Shown piece by piece: positions 7,382-15,999 of a stretch of DNA of 64,000 nucleotides (positions within the stretch are counted from its first letter, which is position 1; each line of letters starts with the position of its first letter). The DNA is taken from the NCBI RefSeq assembly GCF_003318295.1, contig NZ_QOCW01000011.1, forward strand, positions 62,001-126,000, in the 5' to 3' direction. The position numbers and the translations under genes were made by a program. The notes under the pieces are model-generated. The model did not search any database, had not been told where the DNA came from, and saw only the letters and a list, made by a program, of their open reading frames with translations. This DNA is from Bacillus taeanensis. Its GTDB lineage: Bacteria > Bacillota > Bacilli > Bacillales > UBA6769.

Positions 7382-8269
7382 ATGAAGAAGTTGGTGCTTT
7401 CTCTTGCTGCTTCTGTATCTATTTTAGCGCTGGCTGCATGTAATGGAAGTGAATCAGAAGTCATTGTTGAAACAGAAGCTGGAAACATTACAAAAGAAGA
7501 ATTTTATGAAGAATTAAAAACTCGTTATGGTAACGAGGTTATTAAAGAGTTAGTTGATAATAAAATTCTTACAGAAAATTTTGAAGTAGCAGATGAAGAA
7601 TTAAATAAAGAACTTGATAAAATTAAAGAATCTTTTTCATCTGATGAAGAATTTGAACAAACATTACAAGCATATGGATATGAAAGTGTTGATGTGTTTA
7701 AAGATGAATTACGCAAACAGCTGCTTACCGTAAAAGCTGCCACTAAAGATGTTGAAGTAACAGATGAGAAGCTTAAAGCTTATTATGAAGAAAACAAAGA
7801 TACTTTTACGGATGTAAAAGCACGTCATATTCTTGTTGAAGATGAAGAGACAGCAAAAGAAGTAAAGCAAAAGCTAGCTGACGGTGGTGACTTTGCGAAA
7901 CTTGCGGAAGAATACTCACAAGATCCTGGCTCTGCAGCAAATGGTGGAGACTTAGGACAAATTCAACCAGGGCAAATGGTACAAGAATTTGAAGAAGCTG
8001 CTTTCTCGTTGAAAAAAGGAGAAATTAGCGATCCTATAGAGTCCCAGTATGGTTTCCATATCATTGAAGTAACAGAACGTACTGAAAAGTCTTTTGATGA
8101 AGCGAAAGATGATGTGAAAGATCGTTATCTCCAGGAAAATGCTGCACCAATTGACCAAGTAATGAATCAACTTTATAAAGATGCAAACATTAAAGCAAAA
8201 GACGACCAATTTAAAGATCTCTTTAAAGTAGAAGAAGCTGAGGAATCTAAAGAGGAAACAGAAGAATAA
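7382..8269 (+). CDS. prsA: PrsA foldase lipoprotein (parvulin-type peptidyl-prolyl isomerase)
   Basis: Extracytoplasmic membrane-anchored chaperone and prolyl isomerase that helps secreted proteins fold after Sec translocation. The 295-residue product starts with a lipoprotein signal peptide, SILALAAC, with Cys20 as the lipidation site. A helical PrsA N-domain follows, then a parvulin domain at about residues 145-235 (ARHILVEDEE, EYSQDPGSAANGGDLG, GFHIIEV) and an acidic C-terminal tail. The ATG at 7382 is set by TAGGAGTG. prsA followed by convergent yhaL is the B. subtilis order. A CssRS-like secretion-stress system lies 2 kb away. Confidence 0.96.
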   Translation: MKKLVLSLAASVSILALAACNGSESEVIVETEAGNITKEEFYEELKTRYGNEVIKELVDNKILTENFEVADEELNKELDKIKESFSSDEEFEQTLQAYGYESVDVFKDELRKQLLTVKAATKDVEVTDEKLKAYYEENKDTFTDVKARHILVEDEETAKEVKQKLADGGDFAKLAEEYSQDPGSAANGGDLGQIQPGQMVQEFEEAAFSLKKGEISDPIESQYGFHIIEVTERTEKSFDEAKDDVKDRYLQENAAPIDQVMNQLYKDANIKAKDDQFKDLFKVEEAEESKEETEE

Positions 8270-8282
8270 AAATAACAGCAGT

Positions 8283-8320
8283 AAACAATAAAGGACACGA
8301 ATTCGTGTCCTTTATTGTTT
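8283..8320. terminator. Bidirectional terminator between prsA and yhaL
   Basis: Perfect palindrome AAACAATAAAGGACACGAA / TTCGTGTCCTTTATTGTTT. Its right arm overlaps the last codons and stop of yhaL, so the two genes share one terminator. Confidence 0.9.
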
Positions 8321-8587
8321 ATTTGAAGAACTTGTACGACGCTTTTTCTCATCTTCCATTCTTCTAATGTATATGTTCCCTTCCTGTTCAATAAATTGTT
8401 GATCCACTTTCTTCTCTTCTACAGTTTCTAAAATTACTTTATAACCACTAAAAATAATTCCCGCTAACACAAAATAAATCCACCACGGCAGTGAAGCAGC
8501 AAACTCTCCTACTGCTCCTAACCATTCTGAAAATCTTACAGCAATATAAATAATAAAAGCACCAAGGACTAACATCATTCCGCGCAT
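8312..8587 (-). CDS. yhaL: Sporulation protein YhaL
   Basis: A 91-residue membrane protein with two hydrophobic segments (about residues 4-20 and 33-50) and a charged tail, VEEKKVDQQFIEQEG ... MEDEKKRRTSS. The motif LPWWIYFVLAGIIFSGYK and the KVDQ/FIEQEG tail match YhaL, a sporulation-associated protein encoded next to prsA. The usual YhaL is nearer 70 residues; this one has an additional N-terminal helix, so a later start cannot be excluded. Its end lies inside the terminator shared with prsA. Confidence 0.8.
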   Translation of the reverse strand: MRGMMLVLGAFIIYIAVRFSEWLGAVGEFAASLPWWIYFVLAGIIFSGYKVILETVEEKKVDQQFIEQEGNIYIRRMEDEKKRRTSSSNKQ

Positions 8588-8702
8588 GTTTATATTCCCC
8601 CATTTCTCTAATGAAAGACAAGCCTTGTTGCTTCTAAGTTATGACGATTAAAAGGAGAATATGCCTCGGATAGTACTTGAAAATAAGCACATAACCTATT
8701 TT

Positions 8703-9140
8703 TTATTTTTGCCCGTACACATAAACGCTTTTATCTTTTTCCTGATTTTCCAGTTCAAATCCTTGTTTTTCAAAAAACAGATTTGCTTCACTTAACGTTG
8801 TTGAAAAAGAAATTTTTATCACAGGATTTTCCTCAAGTGATAAACAAAAACCTTTTAATTTTTCGACAGCTTTGCTTCCAAGCCCTTGACCTTGATACTT
8901 TGGTTTTATGTAAAAAACTTGAATAAAAAAAACCTTTTCAGCTGCACTATATTGAAGCAAACAAAAGCCTAAATATTTTCCGTTATCAATAAAACCAATA
9001 GGATAATAATCCTCAACTTTTTCCCAATACAGCTCAACGTTTTGATAAACATCATCTTCTAATGACAATTCTTTAACTATGTGGTTTAGATCGGCACGAA
9101 CATTCTCTTTATTGTTTTCATCTAAAATAATCGCAAACAC
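8703..9140 (-). CDS. GNAT-family N-acetyltransferase
   Basis: A 145-residue acetyltransferase fold. The acetyl-CoA loop is PKYQGQGLGSKAVE (near residue 85), preceded by the strand VFFIQVFYIKP and followed by SLEENPVIKISFSTTLSEAN. The start is GTG with AAAGGAGAG upstream. The substrate is not predictable. It may be cotranscribed with the MFS transporter upstream, from which it is separated by 35 bases; a pairing of exporter and acetyltransferase would fit small-molecule detoxification, but this is inference. Confidence 0.8.
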   Translation of the reverse strand: MFAIILDENNKENVRADLNHIVKELSLEDDVYQNVELYWEKVEDYYPIGFIDNGKYLGFCLLQYSAAEKVFFIQVFYIKPKYQGQGLGSKAVEKLKGFCLSLEENPVIKISFSTTLSEANLFFEKQGFELENQEKDKSVYVYGQK

Positions 9141-9175
9141 CTGTCAGCTCTCCTTTCTTTTCTAAAAATTGCTTA

Positions 9176-10381
9176 TTAAAATTGTACAACTTCTTTTTTT
9201 GGATGTTTAGAAATCCATCGTTTTGTTGCAATAAATCCTATCACCATCACAAAAGCACCCAACAAATAGGGAATGTGAATGTTCACTTCAAATAATGCTC
9301 CTGCAGCTAATGGACCTATCACATTGCCTAGACTCATAAACGAGTTATTAAGTCCCATGATCATGCCTTGTCGGTTTCCAGCAAGCTTTGAAATTAAAGC
9401 ATTTACAGAAGGGCGTAAAAGAGAATTTCCTAAAAAGAAGGTACAAGTAGTAAGTAAAATTGTTATAAAATCAAAAGCTAACGTCATAATAATAAAGCCA
9501 AAAGCACTTAATAATAAAGCACCTGTTACAACACGCTCTTCTCCAAACTTACTTGTTAACCTGCCAACAAGCGCCCCTTGAGCAGCTGTTCCAACAAGCC
9601 CGACAATTGTAATAATAACGCCTACTTGTGAAGGAGAATAGCCAAATTTACGAAGGGCATAAAACCCAAAGATTGACTGAAAGTTAGCTAATCCAAAGCT
9701 TAAAATTAAGACAAGAATTAACAAGAATCCTACAGGACTTTTCAGGGCACGAGCAATTTGGATAAACTGATTTTCACGTTCATCCAAATGAATGCGATGC
9801 TCTTTTAAAAGCGACTCCTTTAAAGCAAATAAAGCAACTAATCCACCTAATAGACCTGCACAACCTGCAGTAAAAAATGGTAATGATAGTGAATATTCTG
9901 CTAACCAACCGCCTAATGCAGGACCTATTACAAAGCCTAACCCCATCGCCGCTCCCATTATGCCCATACCTTGTCCCCGTTTTTCATTTGGTGTAATATC
10001 TGCTATATAAGCCATGGCGGTTGGCAGTAAAGCTGAACCAAAGATTCCAGCAAGCATTCTCGATAAAAATAACATCCAAATTCCTGAAGCAGACGCAAAA
10101 ATAAACTCAGCAATGGCAAAACCAAACATTCCAACTGCAACCATTGGTTTTCTTCCATATTTATCAGATAACCTACCCCACAACGGTGCAAATAAAAATT
10201 GCATAAACGCATAACTTGCTATTAGCATACCAAGCACTTTTCCATCAGCATCAAATGATTGAACATAATAAGGTAAAATCGGGACAACTAACCCAATACC
10301 TGTCATTACAATAAATAAATTAACCATTAGCACAACAAGCGGCCCGCGATACTTATTTGAAATTTTTTTCTCATTTTTCAC
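9176..10381 (-). CDS. MFS drug/metabolite exporter (Bmr/Blt/TetA-like)
   Basis: A 12-helix major facilitator of 401 residues. The motif A loop is GRLSDKYGRKP (between helices 2 and 3), and the antiporter motif C is seen as LGFVIGPALGGWLAE in helix 5. These features place it among proton-coupled DHA1 exporters. The start is taken as the GTG at 10381, eight bases after GGGAGG; a GTG three codons earlier directly abuts the ribosome binding site. The substrate is unknown. Downstream neighbour: a GNAT acetyltransferase. Confidence 0.85.
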   Translation of the reverse strand: MKNEKKISNKYRGPLVVLMVNLFIVMTGIGLVVPILPYYVQSFDADGKVLGMLIASYAFMQFLFAPLWGRLSDKYGRKPMVAVGMFGFAIAEFIFASASGIWMLFLSRMLAGIFGSALLPTAMAYIADITPNEKRGQGMGIMGAAMGLGFVIGPALGGWLAEYSLSLPFFTAGCAGLLGGLVALFALKESLLKEHRIHLDERENQFIQIARALKSPVGFLLILVLILSFGLANFQSIFGFYALRKFGYSPSQVGVIITIVGLVGTAAQGALVGRLTSKFGEERVVTGALLLSAFGFIIMTLAFDFITILLTTCTFFLGNSLLRPSVNALISKLAGNRQGMIMGLNNSFMSLGNVIGPLAAGALFEVNIHIPYLLGAFVMVIGFIATKRWISKHPKKEVVQF

Positions 10382-10446
10382 TTTTCTCACCTCCCTTACC
10401 GTTTATTCTCAGCAGCTGCGGACAAACCATCTTGTTCGTCCTCTCT

Positions 10447-11790
10447 TTAATCATTTGAAAATGTAATTGTAAAACATACACCACTCTCCATATTCCGCAC
10501 CTCTACCTTACCATTGTGCAGCTCTGCAATTCGCTTTACAATTGCCAGTCCTAAGCCAAATTGACCTTTATTTCCTTTTTGAAATGGTGTAAACAATCGT
10601 TCCAAGTCTTCTTCAGGAATTTTCTCCCCATTATTTTGTACAGAAATCACAAGTTGTCCTTCCGCCTGTGTAGCAGAAATAATAATTTCATCTTCTGCAT
10701 ATCGAATTGCATTTTGGATTAGATTTTCAAGTAAAATTTGCCACTGCTCATAATCACCTTTAAATGCCGCATTCTCTCCTCTAACATAAAATGAAAGATC
10801 ATCTCGATGATACTGAAAACGTTCAATTATTTCATCTGTTAATTCATAAAAATGAAGCGTTTCCCACTTGGGTTCCTCTTCTTTTAATGCATCTAATTTC
10901 GTAAAATAGAGCATATCTTTCACTCTTTTTTCCATACGATTTGCTTCACTAATAATAACTTCCATTGTTTCATTCATCGTTTTTTTCGGCAAAATACCAT
11001 CTTGAATGGACTGAGCATAGCTTTGAATAATCATAATTGGCGTTTTTAACTCATGGGAAGCATGTTGGATAAACGTCTTTTGGGATTGATCATAGCGCAT
11101 TAAATTTTGACGCATCGCCTCAAATTGATGAGATAATACTTCAAACTCTTTATCCCCTTCCCATAGAAATGGTTCCTGCCAATTTCGTTTTGAAATTTGC
11201 TCAAATCGTTTTCCTAAAATTGCAAGAGGATGACGTAAATAAAGAGACAGCCAAATTGCCGGAATTAAACTTACAAAAATAGCAATTAATAAGATCAAAA
11301 GAAGTCTTTGCCATAACCGCTGTACCATTTGATCGCGATATGTATCCCACATATATGAAACTAAATAGAGACGATCACTGCCAACCTCAACATTTCGAAT
11401 TACATACAATAACGTTGCTTCATCATAAGTAAGTTCATAGCGTACAACTTCTCTTTTCTGCTTAAATGCATGGTTTCCCATTTCTTGCAGCACTTTATCA
11501 GGAATCGGGTCTCCTTCTACTTGTCTATACTGATTAACAATCAGCAGGTGACCGACAGAACGAGCAGCATCACGGCGTTCAATAAAATCTTTTTCACTTT
11601 GATATGGAAGAAGTTCTTCAAGATATGGTGTCATGTAAAGCTGTTGTTCCTGCTCAATAATTTGATAAGACTCTTCTGTTAAGGTTCCTTTAATAGAAAG
11701 GGGATAAATAATGGCAATTAACAAACCAACAAAAACAATTAACAATATAAACGAAAGCCAAATTCTTTTTGTTAAATTTCCCTGCTTCAT
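10447..11790 (-). CDS. cssS: Sensor histidine kinase, CssS-like (secretion stress)
   Basis: Membrane sensor kinase of 447 residues: helix at 8-30, an extracytoplasmic sensor loop of about 130 residues, helix at about 158-180, HAMP, the phospho-acceptor box HASHELKTPIMIIQSYAQS, and an HATPase domain with ENLIQNAIRYA and GLGLAIVKRI. The region from SLIPAIWLSLYL through ILPKK and on to MLYFTKLD closely follows B. subtilis CssS, which senses misfolded secreted proteins and heat and drives htrA/htrB. It overlaps the response regulator by four bases. Identity as CssS rests on remembered similarity; synteny differs from B. subtilis. Confidence 0.75.
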   Translation of the reverse strand: MKQGNLTKRIWLSFILLIVFVGLLIAIIYPLSIKGTLTEESYQIIEQEQQLYMTPYLEELLPYQSEKDFIERRDAARSVGHLLIVNQYRQVEGDPIPDKVLQEMGNHAFKQKREVVRYELTYDEATLLYVIRNVEVGSDRLYLVSYMWDTYRDQMVQRLWQRLLLILLIAIFVSLIPAIWLSLYLRHPLAILGKRFEQISKRNWQEPFLWEGDKEFEVLSHQFEAMRQNLMRYDQSQKTFIQHASHELKTPIMIIQSYAQSIQDGILPKKTMNETMEVIISEANRMEKRVKDMLYFTKLDALKEEEPKWETLHFYELTDEIIERFQYHRDDLSFYVRGENAAFKGDYEQWQILLENLIQNAIRYAEDEIIISATQAEGQLVISVQNNGEKIPEEDLERLFTPFQKGNKGQFGLGLAIVKRIAELHNGKVEVRNMESGVCFTITFSND

Positions 11791-12449
11791 GATGAAACAA
11801 TCCGATAACCGTAACCATAAAGGGTTTCTAAATTTAAGCGCGGCATTTTTTTACGAATACGCCGGACAACGTCATCAACTGCTCTAGTGGATCCAACATA
11901 ATCTCTGCCCCAAACTTGATATAAAATATCTTCTCTTGCTAATGTTTGATTTAACTGTTCAACAAGAAGAAGGACAACATCAAGCTCTTTTGTTGTTAGC
12001 TCAATACTTTCATTCCCATTAAAGATTTTCCGATTATGAGAATCAATTAAATAACCGGATACTTCCATTTTTTTCGCTATCACCTGTTCATATACTCTGT
12101 TGAGTAGCTTTTTAGCTCGAATAATAAGTTCCCTTGGTAAAAATGGTTTTGCTAAATAATCATCGCTCCCAAGTTCTAAGCCAATGATTCGATCAAGATC
12201 TTGATCGCGGGCCGAAATAAAAATAACGGGAGTATCACCGTCCATTTTTATTTTTTTTAATACTTCATAGCCATCAATTCCAGGAAGCATAATATCTAAC
12301 ACCCACAGGTGGCAAGATTGATTCACCGCTTTCATTGCAGATTCTCCGTCATGAAAAACAGTAACGGTCCATCCTTCTTTTTCCATGTAAACTTTTAATA
12401 CTTCAGCTAAATTTTCTTCATCTTCAACTAGATGAACATGATAATCCAT
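11787..12449 (-). CDS. cssR: OmpR-family response regulator, CssR-like
   Basis: A 220-residue response regulator with a receiver domain (acid pocket VEDEEN, phospho-acceptor in WVLDIMLPGIDGY, Lys in DDYLAKPFLPREL) and a winged-helix DNA-binding domain (residues 128-218, ending ETLYGYGYRIVSS). The wording FISARDQDLDRIIGLELGSDDY and the C-terminal half match B. subtilis CssR closely. It overlaps the kinase start (ATGA type). It probably controls HtrA-type quality-control proteases elsewhere in the genome; none is in this window. Confidence 0.8.
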   Translation of the reverse strand: MDYHVHLVEDEENLAEVLKVYMEKEGWTVTVFHDGESAMKAVNQSCHLWVLDIMLPGIDGYEVLKKIKMDGDTPVIFISARDQDLDRIIGLELGSDDYLAKPFLPRELIIRAKKLLNRVYEQVIAKKMEVSGYLIDSHNRKIFNGNESIELTTKELDVVLLLVEQLNQTLAREDILYQVWGRDYVGSTRAVDDVVRRIRKKMPRLNLETLYGYGYRIVSS

Positions 12450-12545
12450 TTTTTGTTTAACCTCCTGTACAAAAAAGCAATTAATTTTATTTTATCTTAA
12501 TTACAGAATAATTTCTTCTATGAGCGTTAAGGATTATGGTCTATG

Positions 12546-12583
12546 AAGAAAAGGCTCTGCCAATTCTTTGACAGAGCCCTTTC
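12546..12583 (-). terminator. Terminator of the yhaQP-like operon
   Basis: Inverted repeat GAAGAAAAGGCTCTG / CAGAGCCCTTTCTTG. Read on the minus strand, the stem is GGGCTCTGTCA ... GGCAGAGCC followed by TTTTCTTC. Confidence 0.8.
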
Positions 12584-12587
12584 TTGG

Positions 12588-13841
12588 TTATTCTCTTTTG
12601 GCCAGCAGCAGCGCTCTTTTTATATCTTTTAATGAAGCACTTTTCCCATATAAAAGCACACCTCCTCGATAAATCTTCGCTCCAATTATTCCTAATAAAA
12701 CAATTGTTAGTATTAACAGTCCAATACTTAAACCTATCTCCCAACTAGAAATATTTAACATTCCAATACGTAAAAACATAATCATCGGTGTAAAGAATGG
12801 AATAAATGATGTGATCGTAATTATCGGTGAATTAGGGTTTCCAAGACCAAACATTGCAATAATAAAGGCCGCGACAACAATCATCGTTACAGGAGAAACT
12901 AACTGATTTACTTCTTCCACACGAGTAACGAGAGAACCGAGCATAGCAAATAGAGTCGCAAATAATAAATACCCTAACAGAAAGAAAACAACGGCATAAA
13001 CAATCACTAAAACTGGAAGTTCATCAAAGTTTAAAAATATTAAAAAATCACTGCTTTCACTTTCCTTTCTTAAAACGCTCTGCACCGCTAAAAATCCACC
13101 TAATAAAATGAGCAGATACTGTGTTAATCCAACTAAAGCCACTCCAAAAATCTTTCCAAACATTTGTTTAACAGGAGAAACACTCGAAATTAAAATTTCC
13201 ATCACACGAGATGATTTTTCAGTTGCTACCTCTGTTGCAATCATTGTCCCGTAAAACATAACTGAAATATAAAGCAGAAATAATAAAATATACACAACTA
13301 CACGAGCTTGATCTAACTCTTCTTCTGTTTTTGCTCCTTTTTGAAGAGCTTCCGCTTTAAACGAAACAGGCTCATAAATTTTAGCTAAGGCTGCAGAATC
13401 TAGACCAAGTTGATGCGTAACAAGCATTGCTTTAACCTGCTGTAAAGCTTGTTCAAGTTCAGAAACAGCTGTTTGTTCTGCAACGATAGACGATTTATAA
13501 GTCCCTTTTGGAAGCCCGTCTTCTGAATAGGATAAAATAAAATAACCTTTATACACCTCCTTTTCGACTTCTTCTTTTGCTTCTGCTTCACTTTTTTTAT
13601 AGTCTACTAACTCTAAATTTTCATTTGTTTTAAGCTGTTCACGAAGAGGCTCGAATAGTTCGTTCGTTTGATCAAGCACTGCAATTTTATCTTGTTTATT
13701 ATCATCAAATGTATTAATAATTGTCGGCAAATTGACAACTCCAAACAAAAACAAAATTGTAATCAGTGTTGTAATAATAAACGATTTCATTTTAATACGG
13801 GTTATATATGTATGAAACAGCACTGTTAAAAATTTATTCAT
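12588..13841 (-). CDS. yhaP: ABC exporter permease, YhaP/NatB-like
   Basis: A 417-residue ABC-2 type permease. One N-terminal helix (residues 20-40) is followed by a large extracytoplasmic domain (about 41-180) and then five or six helices; conserved is STRVMEIL-like KSSRVMEILISSVSPVKQM after helix 2. This is the CcmB/NatB architecture of sodium or peptide exporters. It overlaps the ATPase gene yhaQ by eight bases. B. subtilis YhaQP is described as a NatAB-like exporter; the substrate here is inferred only by family. Confidence 0.82.
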   Translation of the reverse strand: MNKFLTVLFHTYITRIKMKSFIITTLITILFLFGVVNLPTIINTFDDNKQDKIAVLDQTNELFEPLREQLKTNENLELVDYKKSEAEAKEEVEKEVYKGYFILSYSEDGLPKGTYKSSIVAEQTAVSELEQALQQVKAMLVTHQLGLDSAALAKIYEPVSFKAEALQKGAKTEEELDQARVVVYILLFLLYISVMFYGTMIATEVATEKSSRVMEILISSVSPVKQMFGKIFGVALVGLTQYLLILLGGFLAVQSVLRKESESSDFLIFLNFDELPVLVIVYAVVFFLLGYLLFATLFAMLGSLVTRVEEVNQLVSPVTMIVVAAFIIAMFGLGNPNSPIITITSFIPFFTPMIMFLRIGMLNISSWEIGLSIGLLILTIVLLGIIGAKIYRGGVLLYGKSASLKDIKRALLLAKRE

Positions 13842-14736
13842 AGGAAGTCCCTACCTTTTCAATAAAAATATCATTTAAGGACGGCTCTTCAATTTCAAAT
13901 TTTCGCACAAATCCTTTACCTTGAATGTGCTTAAATATTTCTTGGGCCACAGCTTCTTCTGCAATTTGCAAACGAACACCTTCAGCTAACCGCTGAAAAC
14001 GTGTAACACCGTTTATATCTTTTAAAAAGGTTAAGTCAAACTCCCCGTTTACATTTAAATTCTTTTTTCCAAAAGAACGTTTAATTTCAGCAAGAGATCC
14101 GTAAAGAACGGTTTTTCCTTTTTGTAAAATACAAAGCTGTTCACAAAGCTCTTCTACATGTTCCATACGGTGACTTGAAAATAAGATTGTTGTTCCTCGT
14201 TCCTTCAAATCTATTACCGCTTCTTTTAATATTTCTACATTAATAGGATCTAAGCCGCTGAATGGCTCATCTAAAATGAGAAGCTGCGGTCGATGAATAA
14301 CAGAGGCAATAAATTGAATTTTTTGTTGATTTCCCTTTGATAATTCTTCAATTTTTTTATTTGCATATTCCGGCACTTTAAATCGTTCTAACCAGTATTT
14401 CATTTCCTTTATCACATCATTTTTTTTCATTCCTCTTAAACGTCCTAAATAAACAAGCTGATCTTTCACTTTTAGCTTTGGGTAGAGCCCTCTTTCTTCT
14501 GGTAAATAACCGATGACATGACTTTTTGAATAGCTAATTTTTTCATCGTTCCAAAGAATCTCTCCATCTGTTTGATCAATCAATCCTAAAATCATTCGAA
14601 ATGTCGTAGTTTTACCTGCTCCATTTCCTCCTAACAATCCAAATATTTGCTGCTCTGTGATTGTAATGTTTAAATGGTCTACTGCTGTAAAATCTCCAAA
14701 CTTTTTTGTTACACTTTTTAACTCTAATGCCACCAT
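13834..14736 (-). CDS. yhaQ: ABC exporter ATP-binding protein, YhaQ/NatA-like
   Basis: ATPase subunit of 300 residues: Walker A GGNGAGKTT (near residue 38), signature EELSKGNQQK, Walker B LLILDEPFSGLD, switch His in SSHRMEH, and a C-terminal domain of about 80 residues typical of NatA-type ATPases. The signature LSKGN (not LSGGQ) is the usual variant for this family. ATG at 14736 is set by GGGAGGAG; the longer reading was dropped. It forms an operon with the permease and lies upstream of the CssRS-like genes in the same direction. Confidence 0.87.
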   Translation of the reverse strand: MVALELKSVTKKFGDFTAVDHLNITITEQQIFGLLGGNGAGKTTTFRMILGLIDQTDGEILWNDEKISYSKSHVIGYLPEERGLYPKLKVKDQLVYLGRLRGMKKNDVIKEMKYWLERFKVPEYANKKIEELSKGNQQKIQFIASVIHRPQLLILDEPFSGLDPINVEILKEAVIDLKERGTTILFSSHRMEHVEELCEQLCILQKGKTVLYGSLAEIKRSFGKKNLNVNGEFDLTFLKDINGVTRFQRLAEGVRLQIAEEAVAQEIFKHIQGKGFVRKFEIEEPSLNDIFIEKVGTSYE

Positions 14737-14875
14737 TAACTCCTCCCTTCTTCCTCTCTCTAATAAACGATTGAGATAGCTAAAAGTTTCAAAAAACAGC
14801 AAAAACATCTGTTATTTTATCCCTAAAAAGAGGACAACCCCTTCATTAAACAAACGTTTGATGAAGGAAAATTAA

Positions 14876-14911
14876 AATAAGAGCCAGGCGAAAAATCACC
14901 TGGCTCTTATT
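14876..14911 (-). terminator. Terminator of yhaX
   Basis: Inverted repeat AATAAGAGCCAGG / CCTGGCTCTTATT overlapping the yhaX stop. A second imperfect hairpin, CTTCATTAAAC / GTTTGATGAAG, lies just beyond at about 14840-14867, between yhaX and yhaQ. Confidence 0.85.
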
Positions 14912-15744
14912 TGTACACGAAGCTGCTTGCGAAATACTTCTTTTATCATATAAGAAACACCATATTGGTCGTTTGAACGCGTTACCCACTTTGCAGCTTT
15001 TTTAACTTCAGGATGAGCGTTCCCCATAGCGACACCTAACCCTACTTGCTCAATCATATCTTTGTCATGAAGAGATTCACCAACAGCTACCATTTCATTT
15101 AGGGAAATACCGAGTTCCTCTCCTAAAAGCCGCAGTCCTCTTATTTTTGAGACATTTCCCTCAAAAATCTCTAAGTGAACATCTTCACTATTTGATAATG
15201 TAAGATGCTTAATAACAGCAGCTAATTCACGCTTAGCCGCTTCCTGTTCCTCACTATTTTTAAAGTACACATCCATTTTTGAAGCGGCAATCGGAGTTTC
15301 CCTTAAATGTTCAGTTAAAGAGTCTACAAACGTAACTGGATAAAAAAGAGGATCACCTAATGTCATTTTGGCAATAAGACCGTTTTGCTGCCGAACACGA
15401 TTGCCAACAGAAAAACGTTCATGTTGAATTCGAATGTGACAATCATATTTATCAAGTATGGATGTAATTTCATATACTTTATCAGAAGACATCCGTTTTT
15501 CATATAATGGCTCATCAAGAGAAGCTGCGGTAAAGGCTCCATTATGAGTAATGAGAGCCGTTTCAAGCTTTAATGATTTGGCAATTTTTTTTGCAGAAGT
15601 AAAATGTCTCCCTGTTACCAGCGTAACATACACACCTTTTCGCTTTACAAATTCAACCGCTTCTTTTGTTTGTCGATCAAGTCGTTGATTTGAGCGAAGC
15701 AGTGTCCCACCCACATCTAACGCTAATAATTTATAAACCATCAT
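14896..15744 (-). CDS. yhaX: HAD-superfamily Cof-type protein YhaX, altered DxD motif
   Basis: A 282-residue HAD IIB (Cof-type) protein. Motif II is VTLVTGRHF, motif III Lys is in AASKMD-type sequence, and motif IV is VGESLHDKDMIEQ; the C-terminal GVAMGNAHPEV and VTRSNDQYGV are typical. Motif I reads LDVGGTLL where the family expects DxDGT: the nucleophile Asp is present but the second, acid/base Asp is Gly (codon GGT in place of GAT). The protein may be catalytically weak or regulatory. Its neighbours yhaQP and yheA match B. subtilis. GGAGGGG precedes the tandem ATG start. Confidence 0.85.
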   Translation of the reverse strand: MMVYKLLALDVGGTLLRSNQRLDRQTKEAVEFVKRKGVYVTLVTGRHFTSAKKIAKSLKLETALITHNGAFTAASLDEPLYEKRMSSDKVYEITSILDKYDCHIRIQHERFSVGNRVRQQNGLIAKMTLGDPLFYPVTFVDSLTEHLRETPIAASKMDVYFKNSEEQEAAKRELAAVIKHLTLSNSEDVHLEIFEGNVSKIRGLRLLGEELGISLNEMVAVGESLHDKDMIEQVGLGVAMGNAHPEVKKAAKWVTRSNDQYGVSYMIKEVFRKQLRVQIRAR

Positions 15745-15804
15745 TGCCCCTCCTTTCTATCACTATTTTTATGACTATTAAACTAAATTAGAACGTTTCA
15801 ATGG

Positions 15805-15928
15805 ATAAGAAAAGCGGAAGCGCCTTGTTTACCCCCAAGCAAACGAATGTTCTTACGATGAAAAGATGCTTTTTACCTTTACGTCGTAAGAACATTTGAC
15901 TCGAGGAGGTAGGAGCTGAAGATAGACA
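15805..15928. repeat. Dispersed-repeat-like hairpin element
   Basis: Between yheA and yhaX lies a non-coding block that starts AGAAAAGCGGAAGCGCC and ends GAGGAGGTAGGAGCTGAAG. Inside it are perfect 13-base arms, AATGTTCTTACGA (15846-15858) and TCGTAAGAACATT (15884-15896). The opening and closing words resemble the small dispersed repeats I recall from many Bacillaceae genomes. There is only one copy in this window, so its repeat nature is inferred, not seen. Confidence 0.5.
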
Positions 15929-15955
15929 GAAAATTAATACTTTCATATCAAACAT

Positions 15956-15999
15956 AAAAAAACGCATTATCCCTCTAACAAGGATAACGCGTTTTTTTT
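15956..15999 (-). terminator. Terminator of yheA
   Basis: Inverted repeat AACGCATTATCC / GGATAACGCGTT with long A and T runs on its two sides, overlapping the yheA stop. Confidence 0.85.

Noticed and set aside
14840-14867. CTTCATTAAAC / GTTTGATGAAG inverted repeat as an operator of yhaQ
   Set aside because: It has a mismatch, lies just beyond the yhaX terminator and has no partner repeats; a chance hairpin is as likely.
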